A DNA stretch of 17,894 nucleotides, from contig JAFAEG010000059.1 of NCBI GenBank assembly GCA_023424095.1, positions 1 through 17,894 of the forward strand. The letters run 5' to 3'. Source of the DNA: Pseudomonadota bacterium. GTDB taxonomy: Bacteria > Pseudomonadota > Alphaproteobacteria > Sphingomonadales > Sphingomonadaceae. The notes beneath the pieces were generated by a model, which was not told where the DNA came from, made no database searches, and worked only from the letters and a program-made list of their open reading frames with translations. Position 1 is the first letter of the stretch, and each line of letters starts with the position of its first letter. The position numbers and the translations under genes are program-made. Below are positions 7,259 through 15,491 of this stretch, piece by piece.

Positions 7259-7882
7259 ATGACCCATCTTCGCATCCGCCCGTTCGTCTTCGCCGCTGTG
7301 AGCGCGTTGCTGCTGACCGCGTGCGGCGGCGCCACCGAAAACAGCCTCGCCGCGATCGACGCTGACATCGCCAAGGCCGATATCGACCCCGCGATCAGCG
7401 GCGCGATCGAGGACGAGATCCTGGTCGATCCGACCCTGGTCCAGCAGTCCAACCCGGACGGCATCCGCAATCCCGAGCGGCCGCTGGAAGCGCCCTATCC
7501 CGGCCGCGCCTCCGCCGCGGCACCGGGAACGCCGATCAATTCGCCCTGCGGCGTGCCCTTCCAGCAGGGCAATGAATGGGCCGACCGGCTGCCGGCCGAG
7601 TTCGGCATGTCGCCGGGCGCGCGCGTCACCGAAGCGGCGGGTGCCGACCGCGGCGATTGCCGCGTCCGCGTCGTCAGCTTCGCGACCGACCAGAATTGGG
7701 AGCAGGTGCTCGAATATTATCGCGGCGCCGCACAGCGGGCCGGCTTCGATGCCGAGCATGAGCTGAAGGATGGCGACCATATGCTGGGCGGCATCGGCGC
7801 GAATGACGGCGCCTATCTGGTGATCGTCTCGCCGCAGGCACGGGGCTCCAACGTCTCGCTGATCGTCAATCGGGGGCGTTAA
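7259..7882 (+). CDS. Putative lipoprotein, paralogous domain to the 6367-6834 product
   Basis: This 207-residue product has a basic n-region, a hydrophobic core and lipobox LLTAC (Cys22). An acidic, flexible segment follows (about residues 30-90), then a domain with two further Cys: one in SPCGVPF and one in RGDCRVR. The C-terminus has WEQVLEYYRGAAQRAGFDAEHELKDGDHML, which matches the other lipoprotein at 6367. The two non-lipobox Cys could form a disulfide. I chose the ATG at 7259; the in-frame ATG at 7250 adds three residues and cannot be excluded. The gene lies 59 bp after the preceding one, so it may have its own promoter; CATAAT at 7246-7251 is a candidate -10 without a clear -35. Function unknown. 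Confidence 0.78.
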   Translation: MTHLRIRPFVFAAVSALLLTACGGATENSLAAIDADIAKADIDPAISGAIEDEILVDPTLVQQSNPDGIRNPERPLEAPYPGRASAAAPGTPINSPCGVPFQQGNEWADRLPAEFGMSPGARVTEAAGADRGDCRVRVVSFATDQNWEQVLEYYRGAAQRAGFDAEHELKDGDHMLGGIGANDGAYLVIVSPQARGSNVSLIVNRGR

Positions 7883-7929
7883 GCCGCTGGGGTGACGAAC
7901 CCGCGCCGCGCGCGTACAGCGCGGCCCGG

Positions 7930-8304
7930 ATGAACGGACTTCTTCTCGTGATGGTGGGCGGCGCGGCCGGTGCCGGGCTGCGCTACGGCGTGAGCCTGTG
8001 GGCGGCTGCTGCCTTTGCGGGCGGCTTTCCGTGGGGCACGTTGCTGGTCAATCTGGCCGGCGGCCTGTTGATGGGCTTGCTCGCCGGCGCGGTGCTGCGC
8101 GAAGGGGCGGGGGTGCCCGTGCACCTGCTGGCGGGGGTTGGCATCCTCGGCGGCTTCACCACTTTCTCTGCATTCAGCCTGGAAGTGGTGGCAATGATCG
8201 AAGGCGGCGCAATCGGCGCGGCGCTGGCCTATATCCTCGCCTCGGTCCTCGGATCGTGCCTGCTGCTTGTCGCGGGGCTAATGATTGGGAGAGCCGTGGC
8301 ATGA
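7930..8304 (+). CDS. crcB: Fluoride ion channel Fluc/CrcB
   Basis: This small membrane protein of 124 residues, the standard Fluc length, has four hydrophobic segments. Family motifs are present: GAAGAGLRYG at 11-20, GTLLVN ending at Asn41 (the pore Asn), and GGFTTFSAFS at 74-83, which supplies the Phe-box residues F79 and F82 and the Na+-site TTFS segment. Fluc proteins form dual-topology dimers that export fluoride from the cytoplasm. No fluoride riboswitch (crcB motif) is recognisable in the 47 bp upstream. The stop overlaps the ATG of the pseudouridine synthase gene (ATGA at 8301-8304), which opens a four-gene coupled cassette. Confidence 0.95.
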   Translation: MNGLLLVMVGGAAGAGLRYGVSLWAAAAFAGGFPWGTLLVNLAGGLLMGLLAGAVLREGAGVPVHLLAGVGILGGFTTFSAFSLEVVAMIEGGAIGAALAYILASVLGSCLLLVAGLMIGRAVA

Positions 8305-9404
8305 GCCAGGACGTACGTCAGTTCACCGTTACCGCCGAGGATGACGGCATCCGCCTGGACCGCTGGTTCAAGCGCAACCTGCCCGAAGCCAATTTCACCG
8401 CGGTCGCGCGCCTCGCCCGCACCGGGCAGCTGCGCATCGACGGCAAGCGCGCCGTGCCGGGCGACCGGATCGAGGCGGGGCAGGTGATCCGCATCCCGCC
8501 GATCGAGCCGGTGCCGGAGACCGCGCCGCGTCGCGAGCGGCGGGTGCTGAGCGAGGAGGAAATCGCCTTCGCCCGCTCGATGGTGATCGAAGAAGATCCG
8601 GCCGCGATCGTGCTGAACAAGGTGCCGGGCCTCGCCACCCAGGGCGGGACCAAGACCAAGGAGCATGTCGACGGCTTGCTCGGCGGGCTGGTGGCGGAGG
8701 ATGCGGCCCGGCCCAAGCTGGTCCATCGGCTCGACAAGGATACGTCCGGCGTCCTGCTGGTCGCGCGTACCCCGCGCGCCGCGGCGTTTTTCTCGAAGGC
8801 TTTTTCCGGCCGCACCGCGCGTAAGATCTACTGGGCGGTGGTGACCGGCGTGCCCTCGGTCGAGGACGGCATTATCGAACTCCCGATCGCCAAGCAGCCC
8901 GGCACGGGCGGCGAGAAGATGCATGTCGACGAGGAAGAGGGCCAAGCGGCCAAGACGCGCTATCGCGTGATCGAGCGGGCCGGCAATCGCGCCGCCTTCG
9001 TCGTGCTGGAGCCATTCACCGGCCGCACCCATCAGTTGCGCGTGCACATGGCCGCGATCGGGCATCCGATCGTCGGCGACGGCAAATATGGCGGGCCGGA
9101 ATCCTATCTGACCGGCTCGATCAGCCGGAAGCTGCATTTGCACGCGCGGCGGCTGCGGATCGACCATCCGGATGGCGGGCGGATCGACGTGATGGCCGAG
9201 CCACCGGAGCATTTCGCCGCGACCCTGGCCTCGCTGGGCTTCGATCTGGAGGCGGGCGACCTGCCGATCGAAGATGCGCCGCCGCCGACCCGCGCCGACC
9301 AGAAGGCGAAGGCGCGCCAGCATGCCAAGCAGATCCGCAAGGGTCGGCGGGGCGAGCGGCGCGGCCGCGGCAGCAGCAATAATGGGAGCCGGAACGGGCG
9401 ATGA
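8301..9404 (+). CDS. rluC: RluC/RluA-family 23S rRNA pseudouridine synthase
   Basis: This 367-residue RNA-modifying enzyme has an N-terminal S4 RNA-binding domain (about 10-75: DDGIRLDRWFKRNLP, LARTGQLRIDGKR, GDRIEAG) and a catalytic domain (about 95-310). The signature HRLDKDTSG at 142-150 holds the catalytic Asp145. GRTHQLRVHMAAIGHPIVGDGKYG is the conserved late motif. In E. coli RluC makes Psi955, Psi2504 and Psi2580 in 23S rRNA; the exact sites here are inferred. Residues about 325-367 form a Lys/Arg/Gly-rich tail beyond the usual domain, probably an RNA-binding extension. The start ATG overlaps the crcB stop; longer readings of this frame through crcB are shadows. Confidence 0.92.
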   Translation: MSQDVRQFTVTAEDDGIRLDRWFKRNLPEANFTAVARLARTGQLRIDGKRAVPGDRIEAGQVIRIPPIEPVPETAPRRERRVLSEEEIAFARSMVIEEDPAAIVLNKVPGLATQGGTKTKEHVDGLLGGLVAEDAARPKLVHRLDKDTSGVLLVARTPRAAAFFSKAFSGRTARKIYWAVVTGVPSVEDGIIELPIAKQPGTGGEKMHVDEEEGQAAKTRYRVIERAGNRAAFVVLEPFTGRTHQLRVHMAAIGHPIVGDGKYGGPESYLTGSISRKLHLHARRLRIDHPDGGRIDVMAEPPEHFAATLASLGFDLEAGDLPIEDAPPPTRADQKAKARQHAKQIRKGRRGERRGRGSSNNGSRNGR

Positions 9405-9637
9405 GCGAGGAATCGAAGATCAGCGACGCCACCTGGCGCAACCGCTTCATCCTGGTGAACCTCACCGCCATCGCGGCGACGTTGCTGGCCCTGTTCGGCA
9501 TCGTGCTGTGGCAGACCAATTACATCGTCTCCGGCGGCTCGGTGGTGGGCTTTCCGCTGGCGTTGATCGGGCTGGCGGGCAGCTTCTTCGCGCCGCGCCT
9601 GCTGTCGCGCTACTGGAAGCGACGCGACCAGGGATGA
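9401..9637 (+). CDS. Small two-helix membrane protein, function unknown
   Basis: The 78-residue product has a short polar N-terminus (MSEESKISDATWRNRF), a hydrophobic helix at about 17-39, a short SGGS turn, a second helix at about 47-66 and a positively charged end (LLSRYWKRRDQG). By the positive-inside rule both ends probably face the cytoplasm. I recognise no family. It overlaps the stop of rluC and the start of the ATP12 gene, both by ATGA, which argues that it is a real, co-translated gene. From memory, many alphaproteobacteria have a HAD-type hydrolase gene between rluC and the ATP12 gene, so this protein may occupy that slot; that comparison is not checked. Confidence 0.75.
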   Translation: MSEESKISDATWRNRFILVNLTAIAATLLALFGIVLWQTNYIVSGGSVVGFPLALIGLAGSFFAPRLLSRYWKRRDQG

Positions 9638-10323
9638 AGCGCTTCTACAAGGATGTCGCCGTCGAACCCTCGGCCGAAGGGTTCGGGCTGCTGCTCGATG
9701 GCCGGCCGGTGAAGACGCCGGGCCGGGTGCCGCTGGCGGTGCCGGCCGCGGGCCTGGGCGAAGCCATCGCCGGCGAGTGGCGGGCGCAGGGCGAGACGAT
9801 CGACCCGCGTTCGATGCCGCTGACAGGCCTGGCCAATGCCGCGATCGACCGGATCGCGCCTGACACGGCGAGCTTCGCTGCGGGGCTTGCGCGTTACGGC
9901 GAGAATGACCTGCTTTGCTATCGTGCCGAGGGGCCGGCGGAACTGGTCCGGCAGCAGGCCGACGCCTGGGACCCCTATCTGGCCTGGGCGCGCGGGCGTT
10001 ACGATGTCGAGTTGAAGGTGACCGCGGGCATCGTCCATGTCGGGCAGCCGGATTCGACGGTGGAGCGGTTGGGCAAAGCGGTCGCGGCGCGCGGGCCGTT
10101 CGAACTTGCGGGGCTTTCTCCGCTCGTCACGGTCAGCGGTTCGCTGGTGATCGCGCTGGCGGTGGCAGAGCGCGCCTTCACGCCGGATGAGGCCTGGGAA
10201 GTGGCGACCGTCGACGAACGCTGGCAGACGGAACAATGGGGCGCGGACGATGAGGCGGTCGCGGCGCTCGCCAACCGCCGTCGCGACTTCGACGCGGGCG
10301 CGCTCTTCCTATCTTTGCTCTAG
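9634..10323 (+). CDS. ATP12-family F1-ATPase assembly chaperone
   Basis: This 229-residue protein belongs to the ATP12 family, whose mitochondrial member binds the F1 alpha subunit during assembly of ATP synthase; alphaproteobacteria carry a homologue. Seen here: MKRFYKDVAVEPSAEGFGLLLDGRPVKTPGR at the N-terminus, AGEWRAQGETIDPRSMPLTGLANAAIDRI, then YGENDLLCYRA, and a C-terminal half with WDPYLAWA and a late DERWQTEQWG segment, all characteristic of the family. The start is the ATG at 9634 in the stop of the small membrane gene. It ends the crcB cassette, and its 3' end overlaps the convergent minus-strand gene by 15 bp. Confidence 0.92.
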   Translation: MKRFYKDVAVEPSAEGFGLLLDGRPVKTPGRVPLAVPAAGLGEAIAGEWRAQGETIDPRSMPLTGLANAAIDRIAPDTASFAAGLARYGENDLLCYRAEGPAELVRQQADAWDPYLAWARGRYDVELKVTAGIVHVGQPDSTVERLGKAVAARGPFELAGLSPLVTVSGSLVIALAVAERAFTPDEAWEVATVDERWQTEQWGADDEAVAALANRRRDFDAGALFLSLL

Positions 10324-10911
10324 ATCGACTTCACGCTTGACGAGCTTGTGCGTGATCGCCGCCGTCTGGCCGGGCGAGGGCAGGAACCAAGCGACGACCA
10401 GACCACCGAGCGCCAGCGCGATGCCGTCGCCGAGCATCGAATAGAGCACATTGGCAAGGTCGTGGCGCAGATAGAGCGCGCGGCCGAGGTGGATGTAGAG
10501 CGACGCGCCGGCCGCGAGCAGGACGACGAGCCGCGCCCGCGAGGGAAAATCGCCGATCCGCCCGCCGAGCGCGAGCAGGCCGAGCCCGGCCAGCAGGGCA
10601 GCAATGAAGTTCAGCGCCAGTCCCCAGAGCAGCATGGTCGCGTCGCCGGCCGCATAGCCGGAGGCGTTGAAATGCACGGTGGCGACCGGGCCGCTGCCGT
10701 ACATGACAGTCTGCGCGGCGGTGTCGGGGCTGGGCACGGCATACGTGCCGGTGGCGGGGATGATCGCCTTCAGCGAGGCCTGCATCTGCGCCGCCTGCTC
10801 GTCGCCGAGGGTGCGGGTGCCGAGGCCGTTCAGCGGCGAGGCGAAGAAGATGAAGCCGGCGACCAGCATCGCCACCGCGCCGAGGGCAGCGCCCAGGATC
10901 AACCGCATCAT
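10309..10911 (-). CDS. Four-helix membrane protein with an extracytoplasmic loop, function unknown
   Basis: I do not recognise a named family. The 200-residue product has a membrane helix at about 2-24, a loop of roughly 70 mostly polar residues containing TRTLGDEQAAQMQASLKAI, and three more helices in the second half. It ends KLVKREVDLEQR in the cytoplasm by the positive-inside rule. The loop would sit in the periplasm. The start is the ATG at 10911 (or the adjacent one at 10908). A longer reading from 10959 would run into the palindromic repeat at 10933-11000 and is unlikely. The gene lies downstream of gmk on the same strand, separated by that repeat. It converges with, and overlaps, the ATP12 gene. 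Confidence 0.75.
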   Translation of the reverse strand: MMRLILGAALGAVAMLVAGFIFFASPLNGLGTRTLGDEQAAQMQASLKAIIPATGTYAVPSPDTAAQTVMYGSGPVATVHFNASGYAAGDATMLLWGLALNFIAALLAGLGLLALGGRIGDFPSRARLVVLLAAGASLYIHLGRALYLRHDLANVLYSMLGDGIALALGGLVVAWFLPSPGQTAAITHKLVKREVDLEQR

Positions 10912-10932
10912 CGCCAAGCCTCTCTTTTCGTC

Positions 10933-11000
10933 ATTCCAGCGAAAGCGGGAATCTCCCATCTTTCAGCGCAAACCAAAAGAGATTCCAGCTTTCGCTGGAA
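10933..11000. repeat. REP-like palindromic intergenic repeat, two hairpins
   Basis: Two related hairpins lie in opposite orientation. The left (10933-10952) pairs ATTCC-A-GC with GC-G-GGAAT around a GAAA loop, with one mismatch. The right (10983-11000) is TTCCAGC-TTTC-GCTGGAA, a perfect 7-bp stem. The arms TTCCAGCGAAAGC (10934-10946) and GCTTTCGCTGGAA (10988-11000) are a perfect 13-bp inverted repeat, so the unit could also fold into one long structure. The stretch reads VIPAKAGIS in one frame, the usual false peptide from a repeat I recall as common in sphingomonad intergenic regions. It separates gmk from the downstream membrane gene and may affect read-through or mRNA stability. Confidence 0.8.
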
Positions 11001-11015
11001 AGACGGACGTCGGGA

Positions 11016-11648
11016 TCAGACGATCAGTTCGCGGACGAAATCGTGGAGGAAGACGCGGCGGGTGGCCTTCAGCCGCTCGGCTTTCAGGATGTTGTGGACC
11101 AGCTCGCAGCATTTGTTCGCGTCGTTGTTGATCAGCACGTAATCATATTCGGCCCAGTGGCTGATCTCGGCCGCGGCGCGGTTCATGCGGCGCTGGATGA
11201 CCTCCTCGGTCTCCGTGCCGCGGCTGCGCAGGCGGCGCTCAAGCTCCGTCATCGAGGGCGGCAGGATGAAGACGCGGACGATGTCGGGATCGACCTGCTT
11301 CAATTGCTGCGTGCCCTGCCAGTCGATGTCGAGCAGGACGTCGCGCCCGGCCTCGATCACCTTCAGCACTTCGTTGCGCAACGTCCCGTAGCGGAAGCCG
11401 AAGACGTGCGCCCATTCCAGGAAGGCGCCCGATTCGAGCATCCGGTCGAATTCGGCATCGGTGACGAAATGATAGTGGACGCCGTCAATCTCGCCTTCGC
11501 GCTTGGGGCGCGTGGTGGCGGAGACCGACATGTCGACGCCGGGGTCATTGTCCATCAGCATGCGCGCGATGGTGGACTTGCCCGCGCCGCTGGGGCTCGA
11601 CAGGACGAAAAGGAGGCCCCGGCGCTTGAATGCGGCTGCGATTTCCAT
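11016..11648 (-). CDS. gmk: Guanylate kinase
   Basis: This 210-residue cytoplasmic enzyme phosphorylates GMP to GDP with ATP, a necessary step in guanine nucleotide supply. The P-loop SSPSGAGKS is at 17-25. The conserved GMP-binding segment SATTRPKREGEIDGVHYHFV follows, then EWAHVFGFRYGTLR and VLLDIDWQGTQQL, which carries the Asp involved in nucleotide binding. The lid region includes ELERRLRSRGTE. The length is normal. The start is the ATG at 11648; a longer reading from 11735 would add 29 unrelated residues and overlap the divergent gene, so it is rejected. A TTGACC at 11678-11683 on the minus strand could be a -35, but no good -10 follows. Confidence 0.96.
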   Translation of the reverse strand: MEIAAAFKRRGLLFVLSSPSGAGKSTIARMLMDNDPGVDMSVSATTRPKREGEIDGVHYHFVTDAEFDRMLESGAFLEWAHVFGFRYGTLRNEVLKVIEAGRDVLLDIDWQGTQQLKQVDPDIVRVFILPPSMTELERRLRSRGTETEEVIQRRMNRAAAEISHWAEYDYVLINNDANKCCELVHNILKAERLKATRRVFLHDFVRELIV

Positions 11649-11693
11649 GGGGGCTAGTGGTCGAAGCAGGCGGGTCAGGTCAAGGGAGTGACG

Positions 11694-12223
11694 ATGCGAT
11701 ATGTCGCTTTGCTGCGCGCGGTGAATGTCGGCCAAGCCAAGCTGCCGATGGCGGAATTGCGGGAGGTTTGCGCCGGTCTGGGCTGGAAAAATGTCGCGAC
11801 CTACATCCAGAGCGGCAATGTCGTTTTCGAGGCGGCAGGCGAGCCGGAGGCGCTCGAGGCCGCGCTGGAGCAGGCGGTGACCGCCCGATTCGGCTTCGAG
11901 AGGCCGGTGATCATTCGCAGCGCGAAGCAGTGGGCGGCCTATGCGGCCGGGAGCCCGTTTCCGGATGAGGAAGCGGAGCGGGCCAATGTGCTGCTGCTCG
12001 GCCTCGCCAAGGCGCCGGTCGCTGCCGGGGCGGCCGAAGGACTGGAAGCGCGCGGCGCTGCGGGCGAGCAGGTCCGCCAGGAGCGCGACGCGCTCTGGTT
12101 CTTCTTCCCCGATGGCTCGGGCACGTCGAAGCTGACGCCCAAGGCCATCGACAAGGCGGCGGGATCGCCGGTGACGACCCGCAACTGGCGGACGGTGCTG
12201 AAGCTTCAGGAAATGCTGGGCGC

Positions 12224-12227
<4 letters not shown>
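11694..12227 (+). CDS. DUF1697 family protein
   Basis: This 177-residue protein of uncharacterised function belongs to the DUF1697 family. MRYVALLRAVNVG at the N-terminus, GWKNVATYIQSGNVVFE, and near the end GTSKLTPKAIDKAAGSPVTTRNWRTVLKL are typical conserved blocks. There is no signal peptide or membrane segment, so it should be cytoplasmic. The ATG at 11694 is supported by AAGGGAG at 11682-11688, 5 nt upstream; an in-frame GTG at 11688 adds two residues. It is divergent from gmk, with 45 bp between starts. Its stop shares the bases CTAG with the convergent fumC stop (12224-12227). Confidence 0.9.
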
Positions 12228-13615
<1,388 letters not shown>

Positions 13616-13761
13616 GGCGTCCTCATAAAGCGGCCCGAAGCGGGCGATCCGGCGGAGCAGTAGGAGGATCAGGCCATTTTCCGCAAGGTGTCGCGCGGCC
13701 TCGCCCAAGCCGGCTTGCGGTCACGGCGCGAGCGTGATTGGTGGCGCGTGGGGGAATAGCG

Positions 13762-14868
13762 ATGCAGGCGGCGGGACGCGCAGGAATAAGGCTGGACTGG
13801 CTCGACTACCTGCGGCTGCTCTGCGCCTTGTGGGTGCTGTTCGGCCATTATTTGTCGACTTCGGTCGGCACCGTCGCCCAGCCGGGAGTCAGCGGCTACG
13901 GCCTCGCTGGCGAGATCGGCAGCTACGCGCCCGTCGCCTTGTTCACCTTCCTGATGATGAGCGGGATGGTGATCACGATGATCGCGTCCCGGCAAAATGC
14001 CGAGACCTTCTTTTCGCACCGCTTCGCCCGCATCTATCCGACCTTCTTCCTGATCATGACGCTGACCGCCTTGCTCAGCCCGCTGGGGCCCGAGGCGATG
14101 CATGTCAGCCTGACGCAATATCTCGCCAATCTCCCGATCAACGCGCCCCTGTTCGGCGAGCGGTACGTCTCCGGCGTCTATTGGACCCTGGTGATCGAGA
14201 TCTGGTTCTATCTCGCGATGCTGGCGGTGATCATGACCGGCGCGGTCCGGCGGCTGCAGGCGGTGGTGACGATCTGGGTGCTGCTGCAGGCGGCGATGGT
14301 CGCATTGCCCTGGCGGCTGCCTTTGCTCGGCCTGGATTATTACTTCCTCGCCGCCGGGGCGGTGTTCGGCCTGTTCTACCAGGGCAGGAACGACCGGCTC
14401 AACCTGGCGCTGCTCGCCGTCTCGCTGGCTTTGTGCGTCGTCAGCGTCGCCCATTATGCGCGCCCGTTCGAATTCGATCCGGTGATCGGGGGCGTGGTGA
14501 CGTTCCTGGTGTTCGGCCTCTTCCTGCTGATGCGCGGCCGCAATCCGAAGCTGCCGGGCTCGAAGCGGGCCGGATCGATGACCTATGCGCTCTATCTGCT
14601 GCACTTTCCGGTCGGGGTGATCATCTTCTCCCACTGGATCGACGATGCCAACAAATGGTGGGTGGTGGCGGGCACGACTGTGCTCGTGATCGCGGTGAGC
14701 GTGGCGTTCGACGATCTGGTCGAGTTCCGGCTGCGGCCGTTCTGGCTGAGGCTGACGAGGGCCAGCGTCGCGCGGCCGTTTGCCTGGTGGGACCGGCGGA
14801 TGGCGCGCGGTCGCGATGCGCTACCGGCGCAGGAAGCCGCCGAAGCGCGGCCTATTTCTTCCGGCTGA
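13762..14868 (+). CDS. Acyltransferase-3 family membrane protein
   Basis: This polytopic 368-residue inner-membrane protein belongs to the acyltransferase-3 (OafA/OatA/NodX-type) family, which transfers acyl groups to surface polysaccharides or lipids. Seen: WLDYLRLLCALWVLFGHY near the N-terminus with the catalytic-type His29, SHRFARIYPTFF, and YWTLVIEIWFYLAM, plus about ten hydrophobic segments. The C-terminal tail is Ala/Arg-rich and cytoplasmic. The substrate cannot be predicted. The ATG at 13762 is preceded by GGGGGA at 13750-13755 with 6-nt spacing. In-frame TTG (13738) and GTG (13741) starts are possible but lack a better site. Its last 17 bases overlap the convergent sspB gene. Confidence 0.88.
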   Translation: MQAAGRAGIRLDWLDYLRLLCALWVLFGHYLSTSVGTVAQPGVSGYGLAGEIGSYAPVALFTFLMMSGMVITMIASRQNAETFFSHRFARIYPTFFLIMTLTALLSPLGPEAMHVSLTQYLANLPINAPLFGERYVSGVYWTLVIEIWFYLAMLAVIMTGAVRRLQAVVTIWVLLQAAMVALPWRLPLLGLDYYFLAAGAVFGLFYQGRNDRLNLALLAVSLALCVVSVAHYARPFEFDPVIGGVVTFLVFGLFLLMRGRNPKLPGSKRAGSMTYALYLLHFPVGVIIFSHWIDDANKWWVVAGTTVLVIAVSVAFDDLVEFRLRPFWLRLTRASVARPFAWWDRRMARGRDALPAQEAAEARPISSG

Positions 14869-15340
14869 AATCCACCGAGACGACGTTCGAGCCGTCCTCG
14901 ACCGGCTGCACCGCCGGGCGATCATTCTCGGCATCCTCATGGTCGCCCTGATCGTCCGCTTCCTCGGCATCTTCCGCCTGGAACTGGAGCTGGAACTTCA
15001 CTTCCGGGTCGAAGAAGACGGTGATCGCGGCGAACGGGATCTTCAGGATCGAGCCGACCTGGTTGAAGCTCAGCCCGACCTCGAAGCCGGTGTCCGTGAC
15101 TTTCAGATCCCAGAAGCGGTTCTGGATGACGATCGTCATCTCGTCCGGAAAGCGCTCCGACAGATGCTTCGGGATGTCGACGCCGGGCGCGCCGGTCTTG
15201 AAGGTGATGTAGAAATGGTGGCCGCCAGGCAGGCCACCATTGGCCTGCACCTCGCCCAGCACCCGGCCAACGACCGCGCGCAGGGCCTCCTGCACGATCT
15301 CGTCATAGGGAATCAGGCTGTCGGGCGTATGGTCGTTCAT
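14852..15340 (-). CDS. sspB: SspB-family ClpXP adaptor (alphaproteobacterial type)
   Basis: This 162-residue protein delivers ssrA-tagged substrates to the ClpXP protease. The folded domain (about 1-115) has MNDHTPDSLIPYDEIVQEALRAVV, then HHFYITFKTGAPGVDIPKHLSERFPDEMTIVIQNRFWDL and FEVGLSFNQVGSILKIPFAAI, characteristic of the alphaproteobacterial SspB family. A flexible acidic linker (DAEEADDQGDHEDAEND) follows, then the end VVSVDFSRKK, which resembles the ClpX-docking tail at the C-terminus of SspB proteins. The start is the ATG at 15340. The 3' end overlaps the acyltransferase tail. It is divergent from the HIT gene, with a large inverted repeat between. Confidence 0.93.
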   Translation of the reverse strand: MNDHTPDSLIPYDEIVQEALRAVVGRVLGEVQANGGLPGGHHFYITFKTGAPGVDIPKHLSERFPDEMTIVIQNRFWDLKVTDTGFEVGLSFNQVGSILKIPFAAITVFFDPEVKFQLQFQAEDAEEADDQGDHEDAENDRPAVQPVEDGSNVVSVDFSRKK

Positions 15341-15350
15341 TGCACCGCAA

Positions 15351-15378
15351 AAAGTAGCGTGGCGGCGGTGCTGGTCAA
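15351..15378 (-). promoter_or_regulatory. Possible sigma-70 type promoter of sspB
   Basis: On the minus strand TTGACC (15373-15378) is followed after 16 bp by TACTTT (15351-15356). The -35 is good and the -10 weak. The -10 ends about 10 nt before the sspB ATG, so transcription would start almost at the start codon and the mRNA would be nearly leaderless. No Shine-Dalgarno site is visible before that ATG, which fits this reading. Confidence 0.3.
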
Positions 15379-15397
15379 GGCGAATGCGCTGCATTTG

Positions 15398-15481
15398 CGT
15401 CATACCGGACTTGATCCGGCACCCGCCTGCCTTACGGACCGCCGCTGGAGAAGAGCGGCCCGGTTCCAGTCCGGGCTGACG
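15398..15481. repeat. 84-bp intergenic inverted repeat (REP/BIME-like)
   Basis: The outer arms CGTCATACCGGACT (15398-15411) and AGTCCGGGCTGACG (15468-15481) pair at 12 of 14 positions. Each arm also folds locally: CCGGA-CTTGA-TCCGG on the left (15405-15419) and CCCGG-TTCCAGT-CCGGG on the right. The element fills the gap between divergent sspB and the HIT gene. Its right end (15481) is the first base of the GGGAGG ribosome binding site. Such palindromic elements recur in sphingomonad intergenic regions, from recall. Confidence 0.75.
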
Positions 15482-15491
15482 GGAGGTGCGC

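Noticed and set aside
7883..7929. Possible fluoride riboswitch before crcB
   Set aside because: The gap is only 47 bp, and the GG-GAUGG / UUCGCC pseudoknot core and downstream CUGAUG segment of the crcB motif are not present.
10912..10959. N-terminal extension of the membrane protein to 10959
   Set aside because: The added residues come from the palindromic repeat (read in reverse as SRFRWNDEK), a common false extension.
13616..13708. N-terminal extension of FumC by 31 residues
   Set aside because: The extra residues do not look like FumC, and the ATG at 13615 has a ribosome binding site and gives the normal family length.
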